From positions 124,001 through 188,000 of the forward strand of contig SUXZ01000001.1 of assembly GCA_015060685.1 (NCBI GenBank): 64,000 nucleotides of DNA, written 5' to 3'. Origin of the DNA: Mediterranea massiliensis (lineage in GTDB: Bacteria > Bacteroidota > Bacteroidia > Bacteroidales > Bacteroidaceae). Positions 1 to 9,046 of this stretch are shown here, piece by piece. A program made the position numbers and the translations under genes. The notes under the pieces were generated by a model, which was not told the origin of the DNA, searched no databases, and saw nothing but the letters and a program-made list of their open reading frames with translations. Every line of letters starts with the position of its first letter. The first letter of the stretch is position 1.

Positions 1-42
1 GATTTACAAAAGAGTAAATAATACTATTTAATTATTGATGTT

Positions 43-249
43 ATGAAAAATATACTTAATTTTATCGCGAAATTTTTATTGTGGTTTATTGCATGTTTCG
101 TTCTGAGTTTGGTAATTATGGTGATAGCTATTGCTATAAATGGCGGGCAACCGGTGAGTGGTGCAAATTGCTCTCTTTTATCCGTCTTTATAATTTCTCT
201 ATTGTATGTCTTCATCCATAGAAAGAAAAGGAATGGAGAAGATAAGTAA
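43..249 (+). CDS. small two-TM membrane protein, unknown
   Basis: A 68-residue protein that I do not recognise. Two hydrophobic stretches (about residues 8-33 and 43-57) flank a short polar loop, and the tail is basic (HRKKRNGEDK), so the C-terminus probably faces the cytoplasm. It lies about 55 bp before another orphan gene on the same strand. The neighbourhood of short low-GC orphans suggests accessory DNA. Coding status rests on the ATG start and the plausible membrane topology only. Confidence 0.5.
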   Translation: MKNILNFIAKFLLWFIACFVLSLVIMVIAIAINGGQPVSGANCSLLSVFIISLLYVFIHRKKRNGEDK

Positions 250-305
250 TGTAAATATTTGGAGATATCAGAACGACTTAGTAATGATATGAAAGAAAGT
301 AAAAT

Positions 306-698
306 ATGATTTCTGAATCGACTAAAGATTTATTCCACAAAGAGTATAGAAGGGGTAGAAGGATGGATATTGCTAAGGCTTTTGCCAAAGCATTCAGAAA
401 AAAGGATGTTTCAATTATTGCGTCCTATCTGACTAATCCAATTCGATACCAACGTAATTGGGATGAAATCTATATGTTGGATAAAGAGATTTTATTGAAA
501 CAGCTATCTGATGAAATGATGGATTGGTATGTTTGGGGAAAGGTGATGGCGACGGCTGTTTCTTTTCATCGCAAAAGAGTTTATTGGGAGGCTGATGTTA
601 GGGTTGTGACTGCTAATGGAGTGATAGAGATATACCTCTACTTATTCTTGGGTTGTGTATATGAAATATGGATAAGAGATATTGAAAACAATGAATGA
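306..698 (+). CDS. hypothetical protein, possibly NTF2-like
   Basis: A 130-residue soluble protein with no signal peptide. The pattern of an N-terminal helix (AKAFAKAFRKKD), a short IASYL turn, and alternating strand-like segments rich in Trp and Tyr (WYVWGKVMATAVSF, VYWEADVRVV) resembles NTF2/SnoaL-like folds, but I see no decisive motif. Its stop overlaps the possible TTG/ATG upstream starts of the Sel1 gene, so the two are probably co-transcribed. Function is unknown. Confidence 0.6.
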   Translation: MISESTKDLFHKEYRRGRRMDIAKAFAKAFRKKDVSIIASYLTNPIRYQRNWDEIYMLDKEILLKQLSDEMMDWYVWGKVMATAVSFHRKRVYWEADVRVVTANGVIEIYLYLFLGCVYEIWIRDIENNE

Positions 699-702
699 AG
701 CT

Positions 703-2511
703 ATGAAACGAATACTACTATTATTACTAACATGTATCTTTACCTCCTTTGCCTTTGCGCAAGAGGAGGTGGATATTGACGAATTGAAACAATTGGCTAA
801 TGCCGGTGATGCTGATGCTCAGTGGTATTTGGGTTGGCATTATTTGGCTGGTGAAGAGGTGGAGAAGAATGAAAAGATAGCTTTTAATCTTTTTATGAAG
901 TCGGCCCAACAGGGGAATGAAGATGGGGAATACTACGTGGGATTGTGTTATTTTGAGGGAATCGTTGTGGAACAAGATGCTACAATCGCTTTTGATTGGT
1001 TCAGGAAGTCGGCTGAAAGGGGACATGATATGTCGCTACACATGTTGGGCGTTTGCTACGATGAAGGAATCGGAACGGATAGGGATGAAGAACAGGCTTT
1101 TCGATATTATATGTCTTCGGCAAATAAAGGATATGTCTTGGCTCAATATAACATCGGAATTGCATATCTGCTCGGAGGTTTAGGCACGGAACGAAATCCT
1201 AAATTAGCTTTTGAATGGTTGATGAAAGCGGCATATCAAGGACACCATTATGCGCAATATTTTATTGCAGGCTTTTTTTATGATGGTAACTACATGAAAA
1301 CCGATTATAGTAAGGCTTTCTATTGGTTTTCGAAGTCGGCCGAACAGAACAATGAAAATGCTTTGTTTTATCTTGGCAGATGTTACGAAAGTGGATTGGG
1401 GGTTCTCCCCTCGAATGAAGCCGCTTTTGCTTGTTTTAAGAAATCTGCTGAATTAGGATATCCACCGGCAAAATCGAAATTAGCTTATTATTACTTAACA
1501 GGGATAGCCACAGATAAAGATGAAAACTTGGGATATCAATGGGCAGTAGAGGCTGCGGCAGAGGATGAGCCGATGGGGTTGTGTTTGTTGGCAAGTTGTT
1601 TTGAGGCAGGAATTAGTGTGGAACGAGATGAAACAAAGGCATTTGAATATTATTTGAAGGCTGCGGAATTGGATGATGCAGTGGCTCAATATCGTATAGG
1701 TTTGATGTATTCGAATGGTAGAGGTGTGGGTAAAGATGAAGAAAAGGCTTTTTACTGGTGTGCTAAGGCGGCTAATCAAGGTTATTCAAGTGCGCAATAT
1801 ACAACGGCTTATTATTATTCGAATGGTATCGGTGTGAAGCGTGACTATGAGCGTGCTGTAAAATGGTATCGGGAAGCAATGGCCAATGGACATTCGTTGG
1901 CATATAACAATATGGCATATATGTATGTTGATGGTAAAGGGGTGGAGAAGAGCATGGAGATGGCCTTTGAAATGGTGAATAAAGCGATAGAATTGGAACC
2001 GGATGAAGCCAATTACTACGATACCAAAGGGGAACTTTATAGTATGATAGGGGATAAGGAGAAGGCTTTTGAGATGTGGCAGAAGATTCTTTCTCTTGAT
2101 CCTGATTTTGAAAAAAGAGATACTCCTTTTGTGCAGTATATCAAAAAGAACAGAAAAGTTGAAATAAAATATGAGGGAGATGATGAAGAAGAGATTAAAG
2201 AAATAATTGAAGAAATGCCCGAATATCCAGATGGTGGGCTGAGTGGATTGATGACCTATTTATCTCAAAATATCAAGTATCCAGAGACTGCTTACAAAGA
2301 AGGAAGAGAGGGTAGGGTTATTATTCGCTTTGTTGTCAATGTAGATGGTAGTCTTGATGAATTTGAAATAATTCAGAGGGCATATCCAGATTTGGATGCC
2401 GAGGCGCTTCGTGTAGTTAAAGCTATGCCAAGATGGAAACCAGGAAAACAGAATGGTAAAGTTGTTCGTTCTCGTATGAATGTTCCTATTAGTTTTAAGA
2501 TTCCCAAGTAA
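703..2511 (+). CDS. Sel1-repeat protein with C-terminal TonB domain
   Basis: Secreted or periplasmic protein of about 602 residues. I choose the ATG at 703 because it begins a good signal peptide (MKRILLLLLTC..AFAQ); earlier TTG (682) and ATG (691) starts would put polar residues in front. The body is about twelve Sel1/TPR-like repeats of about 36 residues, with signatures such as AQYNIGIAYL and AFYWFSKSAEQ, which usually form a protein-binding solenoid. The last 90 residues match a TonB C-terminal domain (IKYPETAYKEGREGRVIIRFVV..). The combination is common in Bacteroidales; the partner is unknown. No TonB transmembrane anchor is present beyond the signal peptide, so it is not a classical TonB. 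Confidence 0.85.
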   Translation: MKRILLLLLTCIFTSFAFAQEEVDIDELKQLANAGDADAQWYLGWHYLAGEEVEKNEKIAFNLFMKSAQQGNEDGEYYVGLCYFEGIVVEQDATIAFDWFRKSAERGHDMSLHMLGVCYDEGIGTDRDEEQAFRYYMSSANKGYVLAQYNIGIAYLLGGLGTERNPKLAFEWLMKAAYQGHHYAQYFIAGFFYDGNYMKTDYSKAFYWFSKSAEQNNENALFYLGRCYESGLGVLPSNEAAFACFKKSAELGYPPAKSKLAYYYLTGIATDKDENLGYQWAVEAAAEDEPMGLCLLASCFEAGISVERDETKAFEYYLKAAELDDAVAQYRIGLMYSNGRGVGKDEEKAFYWCAKAANQGYSSAQYTTAYYYSNGIGVKRDYERAVKWYREAMANGHSLAYNNMAYMYVDGKGVEKSMEMAFEMVNKAIELEPDEANYYDTKGELYSMIGDKEKAFEMWQKILSLDPDFEKRDTPFVQYIKKNRKVEIKYEGDDEEEIKEIIEEMPEYPDGGLSGLMTYLSQNIKYPETAYKEGREGRVIIRFVVNVDGSLDEFEIIQRAYPDLDAEALRVVKAMPRWKPGKQNGKVVRSRMNVPISFKIPK

Positions 2512-2576
2512 CAATTTTTGAGTATGAATAAAACCGTATCCTATTGAAATTGAAAGTGTAATTGAATAGTGAGTTT

Positions 2577-2840
2577 ATGAATGTAAATGAGCTAAATAAA
2601 TATATAAAAAATCAAAAACTAATTAAGAGTATGCATCACGATTATCAGAAAGGTAACATTGTCCGTTTTGATGGACAAGAAATGAAAATTAAAGCTGTTC
2701 TTGAAAACCCATTTGATGGCGAGTTGTCAGGATTTGTAGTTTGTGAACCAATACATGGCGATGTGTCTAAGACAAAAACGATTCATGTCGATGAACTATC
2801 TTTTGAAAATATTGGGGATTCAGAAGGTTTTAAATTATAA
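2577..2840 (+). CDS. hypothetical protein
   Basis: Soluble protein of 87 residues starting at ATG 2577; a TTG at 2562 would add five residues. It is acidic, with a strand-rich middle (GNIVRFDGQEMKIKAVL, GELSGFVVCEPI), perhaps a small beta-barrel. No family recognised. It sits 12 bp before the next membrane protein gene, so the pair may be an operon. Confidence 0.55.
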   Translation: MNVNELNKYIKNQKLIKSMHHDYQKGNIVRFDGQEMKIKAVLENPFDGELSGFVVCEPIHGDVSKTKTIHVDELSFENIGDSEGFKL

Positions 2841-2852
2841 ATAGAATAACAA

Positions 2853-3446
2853 ATGAAACGAATTTCAAAAGGATTAATATTGTTTTGTGTAATTGTTCCT
2901 GTAATCTCATTTATTATAGGATTTTGTATTGCATTGAACATCGAATCTAAATATCGTACAATTTTTTCGGCTGAAAGAAGTGAGTTTAAAGCTAAATATG
3001 ATGAAAATTATAAACTGCAACAAGAAAGGGCGAATAAAACTTATTTAGAATTAACACTACTTCTTTGGAACAATAATGATTGGAAAAGATATAAAAACAA
3101 TATGCTTGATGCATACGATATTGCTGATGATGAATATTGGTTGATTGGTGACATGGAAAAGGAATGGTTAGTAGATTTTGTACGTAATCATTTTGATAGG
3201 AATTCAAAAGAAAAGAAACTCTTACGAAAATATGAAAGAGAGGTTCCAGAATTTAAGATATTAGATAGTGATGTATATCCATTCCCTTTGCAAAACTTTA
3301 ACAACTATAAAGTGTCTTTACGTCCCAAAATACTCTTTTCGGGATATAAGCCTTACGAATCAGCCTGTATTATCGGTGTAATAACTTTGGCAATCTGTGT
3401 TTTAGCAGGATTTATATACTCTGTTATTAAGCAAAATAAAACATAG
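2853..3446 (+). CDS. two-TM membrane protein, unknown
   Basis: A 197-residue protein with an N-terminal membrane anchor (about residues 8-29), a charged extracytoplasmic domain of about 130 residues rich in Trp, Tyr and Lys, and a second membrane segment near the C-terminus (about 168-190). No family recognised. The start context (ATGAAACGAAT) copies that of the Sel1 gene and of a dead-end start at 3451. It belongs to the orphan cluster at the left of the window. Confidence 0.6.
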   Translation: MKRISKGLILFCVIVPVISFIIGFCIALNIESKYRTIFSAERSEFKAKYDENYKLQQERANKTYLELTLLLWNNNDWKRYKNNMLDAYDIADDEYWLIGDMEKEWLVDFVRNHFDRNSKEKKLLRKYEREVPEFKILDSDVYPFPLQNFNNYKVSLRPKILFSGYKPYESACIIGVITLAICVLAGFIYSVIKQNKT

Positions 3447-3487
3447 TATTATGAAACGAATACTTTTTTTTAATATATACGAGTAAT

Positions 3488-3811
3488 ATGTGTGTCAAAT
3501 TGTCTAACTTAAAATCAAAGAATTTAATACAGATTCAATTAATAGGTTATTTATTAGCAATATTAATGAGTCCAATATCAATCGATATAATTGTAGATGA
3601 ATCTTTCGATCATGTACGCTGGATTAATTTTCCTATTCTCAGTTTTATTACATGGATTCTACTTATCGTACTGCCGGTTGTATATGCATATATTAAAAGA
3701 ATAGAATATAAGAATATTTGCTTTATGGTGTTATGGATTCCACCTATAATGGTATTCTCTATATGTTTAGTATTCATTCTGATACAAATTATTTTATTTT
3801 TATGTGATTAA
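3488..3811 (+). CDS. small three-TM membrane protein, unknown
   Basis: A 107-residue, very hydrophobic protein with three likely membrane helices (about residues 16-34, 48-68 and 78-104). No motifs. Its base composition is AT-rich like its left-hand neighbours. It ends about 40 bp before the DUF1810 gene. Confidence 0.55.
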   Translation: MCVKLSNLKSKNLIQIQLIGYLLAILMSPISIDIIVDESFDHVRWINFPILSFITWILLIVLPVVYAYIKRIEYKNICFMVLWIPPIMVFSICLVFILIQIILFLCD

Positions 3812-3854
3812 TCTATAGTAATCACTACCTTTATAGCCCCCAAATTAACACATA

Positions 3855-5072
3855 ATGAAAAACATGAATAATAGTGATTTGGAACGATTTGTAGAAGCCC
3901 AAGAGCTGATGTACCCAATGGCATTGGACGAGGTACGGAATGGAAGGAAGCGCGGGCATTGGATATGGTATATCTTTCCGCAACTGAAAGGGTTAGGGGA
4001 AAGTTACAATTCTTCTTATTATGGCATTGATGGTATTGAGGAGGCGAGGGCTTATTTGGCACATCCGGTTCTTGGTGCAAGGTTGCGGGAGATTACTGCA
4101 ACTTTCTTGGAACTGGTAGGAAAGAATGCACAAGAGGTATTTGGACATCTGGATGCAATGAAGGTGCGTTCGTGTATGACGTTGTTTAATGAGGTGTCGG
4201 AGGATGATTTGTTCCAAAGGGTGCTTGACCGTTATTATAATGGGGTGGCTGATGAAAGGACGTTGGAGATGCTTGGAAAGTTGGATGTGAAGTTTTTGTG
4301 CGGTGCTATAGCGGGAGATATTATTGGTTCTGTATATGAACGGAATAGGACAAAAAACAGGGATTTTCATCTGTTTTCATCGTCTTCTAAGTTTACTGAT
4401 GATACGGTAATGACCGTAGCCAATGCGGATTGGCTATTGACGGGTGACAGCTTATTGGGAATTATGCAGGACTATGGCAATCGCTATCCTCATGCCGGTT
4501 ATGGAGGGATGTTCAGGAGTTGGTTAAGGGAGGATGAGCCGAAGCCGTATAATAGTTTTGGGAATGGGTCGGCCATGCGTGTGAGTCCTATTGGTTGGGC
4601 TTTCGATTCGTTGGAAGAGACATTGGAGGTTGCCAAACAAAGTGCCGAGGTTACGCACAATCATCCTGAGGGTATCAAAGGGGCACAAGCCGTAGCTGCT
4701 TGTGTGTTTATGGCTCGTACCGGTAAAAGCAAGCAAGAGATTAAGGAGTATGTGGAGAGTACTTTCGGATATAATCTCAACAGGACATGTGACGAGATTC
4801 GACCCAATTATCATTTTGATGTGACTTGTCAGGGCTCTGTTCCTGAATCTATCATTGCTTTTTTGGAAAGTACTGACTTTGAAAGTGCTGTTCGTTTAGC
4901 GGTTTCGTTGGGTGGTGATGCTGATACAATGGGGGCCATTAGCGGAGGAATTGCGGAAGCTTACTATGGCGGTGTGCCGGAGTGTATAAGAAAGGAAGTG
5001 TTGAAGCGATTGCCAAATGACTTTATTGGTGTGATGCGGAGGTTTTATATGAAGTTTGTAGATAAATCATAG
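3855..5072 (+). CDS. DUF1810 - ADP-ribosylglycohydrolase fusion
   Basis: A 405-residue cytoplasmic protein made of two domains. Residues about 5-145 match DUF1810 (LERFVEAQ, GHWIWYIFPQLKGLG, MKVRSCMTLF). Residues about 152-400 are a DraG/ARH-type ADP-ribosylglycohydrolase: GAIAGDIIGSVYE opens the fold, TDDTVMT and GGDADTMGAISGG supply the metal-binding Asp/Thr residues. The glycohydrolase half should remove ADP-ribose from a protein, nucleic acid or small metabolite; all metal-site residues I can identify are present. The DUF1810 half has no established role. A weak promoter-like box TACCTTTA lies at 3826-3833. Confidence 0.9.
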   Translation: MKNMNNSDLERFVEAQELMYPMALDEVRNGRKRGHWIWYIFPQLKGLGESYNSSYYGIDGIEEARAYLAHPVLGARLREITATFLELVGKNAQEVFGHLDAMKVRSCMTLFNEVSEDDLFQRVLDRYYNGVADERTLEMLGKLDVKFLCGAIAGDIIGSVYERNRTKNRDFHLFSSSSKFTDDTVMTVANADWLLTGDSLLGIMQDYGNRYPHAGYGGMFRSWLREDEPKPYNSFGNGSAMRVSPIGWAFDSLEETLEVAKQSAEVTHNHPEGIKGAQAVAACVFMARTGKSKQEIKEYVESTFGYNLNRTCDEIRPNYHFDVTCQGSVPESIIAFLESTDFESAVRLAVSLGGDADTMGAISGGIAEAYYGGVPECIRKEVLKRLPNDFIGVMRRFYMKFVDKS

Positions 5073-5172
5073 GAGAATTGCTTGCATATCTCCCAAAACT
5101 TCACGAACTTTGTGAAAACATTATTGTACTAATTTAATTTCGCCAACATGTTAGTATAAGTTGATTTGCAAT

Positions 5173-6285
5173 ATGATAGATTTTGATGCATACATAAAGA
5201 TGGGGGAACCTGGCGGTAAAGAGAAAGCTGAGGCTTGGAAAACTGCTATTGGTTTGCAAGCTGTTGATGGGCTGAAAACTTCAGAGTATTTAAACGAGAC
5301 TGCAATCAAGCATATTGAAGGCGATATAACCATTGATCAGGTTAGAGAACTTATTGATACATACTATCAGTCAAAGAAAGCAAGAACACCGGAAGATAAT
5401 GAAATAGAAGAGGCTGACAAAGCTGCCGCAAACATTACCAAAATTATTAATGAGCCTTCATTTTCATTCTCATTACAAGGTTTTACCTCTATTCATAGAA
5501 GAATATTCTCGGGTATATTCAAGTTTGCCGGTAACCTGAGAAACTATGAAATAACAAAACGGGAATGGGTATTGGATGGAGATACTGTTACATACTCACA
5601 CCCTTTTGATTTAAAAGGTGCTATCTCATACGATTTACAACAAGAGAAGGATTTCAACTATGTAGGCTTAAGTATGACAGAAGTTGTGAATCATATTGCT
5701 CAATTTACGTCTGATCTTTGGCAGATACATCCATTTGGAGAAGGTAACACCCGAACAACTGCTGTGTTTGTTATTAAGTACTTGCGTTCATTAGGTTTTC
5801 TTGTTAATAACGATATATTTAAAGAACACTCTTGGTATTTCCGTAATGCTCTTGTTAGGGCTAATTATCAAAATCTCCAAAAAGGGATTTACAAAGATTT
5901 GGTATATCTTGAACGATTCTTCAGAAACTTGCTTATGGGTGAGAATAATGAACTGATGAATCGTTATCTGCATGTTCGAGCAGAAAAGAGGGTTGATGGG
6001 GGAACCCCAACAAGTACCCCAACAAGTACCCCAACAAGTATAATCCCAAAGAACGAAAATATAAAGCGGTTAATTGGTGTTATCGCAGAAAAGCAACTTT
6101 CTGTAAAGGAGATGATGGCTGTTGTTGGCTTAAAGGATAGGCCAAACTTTATTGAGTATTCTCTTTCTCCTGCAATGCAGGAAGGATATGTTCGTATGCT
6201 TTATCCAGATTCTCCTCGTCACCCTCGTCAAAAGTATCTGTTGACGGTTAAAGGATTGGCTGCATATATGGATCTTCAAGGTTAA
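5173..6285 (+). CDS. Fic family protein with C-terminal wHTH
   Basis: A 370-residue protein starting at ATG 5173 (a TTG at 5161 is possible). The Fic core carries the active-site motif HPFGEGNTRT (about residues 186-195), which uses the catalytic His to transfer a nucleotide phosphate group, usually AMP, to a target hydroxyl. Upstream are the Fic N-terminal region and the flap. The core is followed by a Pro/Thr/Ser linker built from a 12-bp tandem repeat, then a winged-helix-like tail (LSVKEMMAVVGLKDRPNF..YLLTVKGLAAYM) common in Bacteroidetes Fic proteins. I do not see a clear (S/T)xxxE(G/N) inhibitory helix; IKHIEGD near residue 48 is the nearest. Target unknown. No separate antitoxin gene is adjacent. 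Confidence 0.92.
   Translation: MIDFDAYIKMGEPGGKEKAEAWKTAIGLQAVDGLKTSEYLNETAIKHIEGDITIDQVRELIDTYYQSKKARTPEDNEIEEADKAAANITKIINEPSFSFSLQGFTSIHRRIFSGIFKFAGNLRNYEITKREWVLDGDTVTYSHPFDLKGAISYDLQQEKDFNYVGLSMTEVVNHIAQFTSDLWQIHPFGEGNTRTTAVFVIKYLRSLGFLVNNDIFKEHSWYFRNALVRANYQNLQKGIYKDLVYLERFFRNLLMGENNELMNRYLHVRAEKRVDGGTPTSTPTSTPTSIIPKNENIKRLIGVIAEKQLSVKEMMAVVGLKDRPNFIEYSLSPAMQEGYVRMLYPDSPRHPRQKYLLTVKGLAAYMDLQG
6003..6038 (+). repeat. 12-bp tandem repeat x3 in the Fic gene
   Basis: The unit ACCCCAACAAGT occurs three times in a row in frame, giving a (T)PTSTPTSTPTS linker between the Fic domain and the winged helix. The unit is a multiple of three, so copy changes would alter linker length without breaking the frame. 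Confidence 0.85.
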
Positions 6286-6305
6286 TAAATAGTAATGATA
6301 CAAAA

Positions 6306-6336
6306 AAATCCTCGAATGAATCGAGGATTTTTTTTT
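6306..6336. terminator. bidirectional intrinsic terminator
   Basis: A 10-bp perfect stem (AAATCCTCGA / TCGAGGATTT) with a 5-nt loop and T runs on both strands. It sits between the convergent fic gene and the tRNA-Arg pair and can serve both. Confidence 0.85.
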
Positions 6337-6337
6337 G

Positions 6338-6411
6338 TGACTCCGACAGGATTCAAACCTGTAACCTTCTGATCCGTAGTCAGATGCTCTATTCAGTTGA
6401 GCTACGGAGCC
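6338..6411 (-). tRNA. tRNA-Arg (anticodon ACG), copy 1
   Basis: A 74-nt cloverleaf on the minus strand: acceptor GGCTCCG pairs with CGGAGTC (one G-T), D arm AGCTCAACTGAATAGAGC, anticodon loop CTACGGA inside the TCTGA/TCAGA stem giving anticodon ACG, and T loop TTTGAATC. CCA is not encoded. Identical to copy 2, which is 33 bp upstream in transcription. Confidence 0.95.
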
Positions 6412-6444
6412 ATTCCGTAATGTTATGTCTGTTAAACGATTTTG

Positions 6445-6518
6445 TGACTCCGACAGGATTCAAACCTGTAACCTTCTGATCCGTAGTCAGATGCTCTATT
6501 CAGTTGAGCTACGGAGCC
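6445..6518 (-). tRNA. tRNA-Arg (anticodon ACG), copy 2
   Basis: Identical in all 74 nt to the copy at 6338-6411, with the same anticodon loop CTACGGA. The tandem arrangement implies one transcript processed into two tRNAs, ending at the terminator at 6306-6336. Confidence 0.95.
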
Positions 6519-6591
6519 TTTTTGTTTAACGGCTGCAAAGATACGCACTTTTTTTGAAATAGCAAGAGGTTTGCTACTTTTTTTGCTGAAT

Positions 6592-8898
6592 TTATTCGAT
6601 GAATCGGTAATTGAATATCTGCCAGCCTAAACAGATGCCCACATTCCACTCGCGTTTGGGCGAGCTGTAGTGATTGAGGTAGGCGGATATGGCTCCGAAC
6701 GGGAGTTTGCATACCAACGACACTTCGCCGATGTACTCGAAACCGGTGAAGGGTTTGCCGTAGTAGGGCTTGTTCTGCTCGCCGCACTTGATGGGGTAGA
6801 TGGGCAGGAAGCCATAGAACTCGGTGCGGAACTGGAACATGTCGTTGAACTTATAGATGGGTTTGATGCCGGCGGCCAGGTACTGATTGGCACGGAAGGC
6901 TTCGTTATATATCAACTTGCTATGTGGTGTGGGGGCAAAGCTGCCGGCTTGCATCATGGTGGCGGTGTAGTTCTCGGAGAAATTCTTCGATGAATAGAGG
7001 GCTTCTGCTTTCCATCCCAAGGTGAAGTGGGGGCTGATGTAGTGGTAGTTGTCCTTGGAGTAGGAAATCTGCAACCAGGTGTGATTCTTTCTTTCCTTGC
7101 CGTTGGTTTGGATGGTGCTGTTGCCGGAGGTGAACTCTTCGTCGCCGGTGAAGATTTGGGCAATGAGCTGCTCGTAATAGCCGGATGTGGCGTATTGGCG
7201 GGAGTTTAGGGTGCTTCCGTAATAGCCGATTGAGCCTCCAAACAGTTTGTAGATGCTTTGGTCGGGGTTGTCTTTCTCGAAGTTGATGACGTTGGATTGG
7301 TAGTATTCGTCCTTCAGCTTGCCGATGCCGAAGCCGAACTCTGCTTTCCGGTTGGTCATGAAGGGCAGTGCCAGGATGAGTTTGATGAATTGCTCGTTCT
7401 TGGAATTGAAGGTGGGATTGTCGTTCCTGGAGAAGAGCTTGTCTTTTTTGTAATAGTCGAACGTGCTGATGGAGCCTATCAATCGGCCGGAGATGGGGAT
7501 GCTTGTGGGCAAATCCATGCGGCCCATCACTTGTAGGTTGTTGTACATCTTTCCTAACTGGCCTTCGATGGATACCTCTTTGGAGTAGTAGTCCAGGTTC
7601 TGGTAGCCAAGCTTCAGGTAGAGTTGGTTGGAGCTGGTGGTAGAGATGTTGCCTCCGATGCCTACGGAGAAATTGTCTTCTATCTTCACTTTCATGTGCA
7701 GCTCGAAGAGTCCTTCGCTACGGTTGTAGATGGCATGAGGGATGATTTCGGATATCATATTGTCGGCCAACAGGCGGAAGTAGCCTCGTTTCAGGTCTTC
7801 CAGCGTGAAGACTTTGTTGTTTTCGTTGTGAAACTCCTTACGGATGTACACTTGCTGCTCTTCGTTGGCTCCGGTGATGTAGATGTCGCGGAAGAGGAGC
7901 GGAGGGAGCTCCATCTTGTATGCCTTGCGCTTTCGGTTCAGGCTATCGAGTGGTATGCGGCGGGGTATCCGGCTTTTGATGGAGTCCATCAGACTGATGG
8001 TGCGTTGGTAGCCGATGTCGTGTAGCTCGTCCAGGCGGTCGAAGTCCAACAGGTTGACGTTGTCGTACTTGAAGGTCATCAGTATACCGACTGAGTCGGG
8101 GATATTGTAATTGGTCTTCTGTATCACCATGTTTTCCACCTGGCTCATCAAGTCTCCCTCGGTGGGTTTGCTTGGATTAGTGGATACTACGCTACCGATG
8201 ATGATGTCGGGATGGAAGTGTTGTTGCATCACGTCGGTGGGGAAGTTGTTGTATATGCCGCCATCGTAGGCCAATGTTTCGTTCACTTCGATGGGCTTGA
8301 AGACGAAGGGGAAGCTCATGGAGGCACGGACGGCATCGCCTAAATCGCCTTTATCCAAAACCAGCTCTTTCTTGTTGTACACATCGGAGGCTACGCAACG
8401 GAAGGGCACGAACAGGTTGTTGAAGTCTTCGTGGCTGGCGGCGGTGGATTGGGCGAAAAGCTGCAGAAACACGATGTTCATCTGGATGGGAGGCACTACG
8501 TTGGTGGGTAGCGAGAATTGCCTTTTGTTGTTCTCCAACGAGTCTTTCAGCGAGAAGTGATAGTTGAAGAATGCCGGTGTGGGGCGGTTCTTCTTGAAGT
8601 AGTATTCGTACTGGGTTTCCACCTCTCCGGTGTACCATCGCTTGAAGTCGGGCGAGGAGATTAATTGCTCCATTTCATCGGGGGTATAGCCCATGGCATA
8701 CATGGAGCCGATGATGGCTCCCATGGAGGTGCCTGTGATGTAGTCGATGGGGATACCATTCTCTTCCAGGGCACGGATGATGCCAATGTGTGTCATGCCT
8801 TTGGCCCCTCCACCGCTAAGTACAAGGCCGACTTTCTGGGCTTGGGCATGGGTGAATATGGCCAAGAGTATGGATAATAGTAGGCAAACCCTTTTCAT
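6592..8898 (-). CDS. patatin-like phospholipase with outer-membrane barrel
   Basis: A 768-residue exported protein: signal peptide (residues 1-20), then a patatin esterase domain with oxyanion loop GGGAKG (29-34), nucleophile GTSMG (56-60, Ser58) and the partner Asp in DGGIYNN (about residue 213). The rest has a POTRA-like segment (IYITGANEEQQVYIRKEF..) and a C-terminal beta-barrel of BamA/Omp85 type ending in aromatic strand residues (NYRFIE). This is the PlpD-like type V autotransporter architecture of Bacteroidetes; the catalytic Ser-Asp dyad looks intact. Its lipid substrate is unknown. It has its own promoter box and lies between the tRNA pair and htpG. Confidence 0.92.
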   Translation of the reverse strand: MKRVCLLLSILLAIFTHAQAQKVGLVLSGGGAKGMTHIGIIRALEENGIPIDYITGTSMGAIIGSMYAMGYTPDEMEQLISSPDFKRWYTGEVETQYEYYFKKNRPTPAFFNYHFSLKDSLENNKRQFSLPTNVVPPIQMNIVFLQLFAQSTAASHEDFNNLFVPFRCVASDVYNKKELVLDKGDLGDAVRASMSFPFVFKPIEVNETLAYDGGIYNNFPTDVMQQHFHPDIIIGSVVSTNPSKPTEGDLMSQVENMVIQKTNYNIPDSVGILMTFKYDNVNLLDFDRLDELHDIGYQRTISLMDSIKSRIPRRIPLDSLNRKRKAYKMELPPLLFRDIYITGANEEQQVYIRKEFHNENNKVFTLEDLKRGYFRLLADNMISEIIPHAIYNRSEGLFELHMKVKIEDNFSVGIGGNISTTSSNQLYLKLGYQNLDYYSKEVSIEGQLGKMYNNLQVMGRMDLPTSIPISGRLIGSISTFDYYKKDKLFSRNDNPTFNSKNEQFIKLILALPFMTNRKAEFGFGIGKLKDEYYQSNVINFEKDNPDQSIYKLFGGSIGYYGSTLNSRQYATSGYYEQLIAQIFTGDEEFTSGNSTIQTNGKERKNHTWLQISYSKDNYHYISPHFTLGWKAEALYSSKNFSENYTATMMQAGSFAPTPHSKLIYNEAFRANQYLAAGIKPIYKFNDMFQFRTEFYGFLPIYPIKCGEQNKPYYGKPFTGFEYIGEVSLVCKLPFGAISAYLNHYSSPKREWNVGICLGWQIFNYRFIE

Positions 8899-8935
8899 TG
8901 TTTAGTTTCTGGTATGACGTTTTAGAAATAATGTC

Positions 8936-8943
8936 CAAATATA
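8936..8943 (-). promoter_or_regulatory. -7 promoter box of the patatin gene
   Basis: TATATTTG on the minus strand, matching the Bacteroidetes TAnnTTTG box, about 38 bp before the patatin ATG. No clear -33 TTTG is visible. Confidence 0.55.
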
Positions 8944-8995
8944 GTTATTTGTTTTTATTCTTGACTGATTCGCTCGAAAAAAATGTGTTTCGGAC

Positions 8996-9029
8996 AAAAA
9001 AGAGCGTTGAAATGCCTTTCAACGCTCTT
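8996..9029 (-). terminator. terminator of htpG
   Basis: On the minus strand, AAGAGCGTTGAAA and TTTCAACGCTCTT pair around a short loop and are followed by a T run. It lies 18 bp after the htpG stop. Confidence 0.85.
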
Positions 9030-9046
9030 GGTAGTGTGTTAGTGAG

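Noticed and set aside
6338..6518. Integration at the duplicated tRNA-Arg genes
   Set aside because: Both tRNA copies are complete and no integrase or partial tRNA repeat is found beside them.
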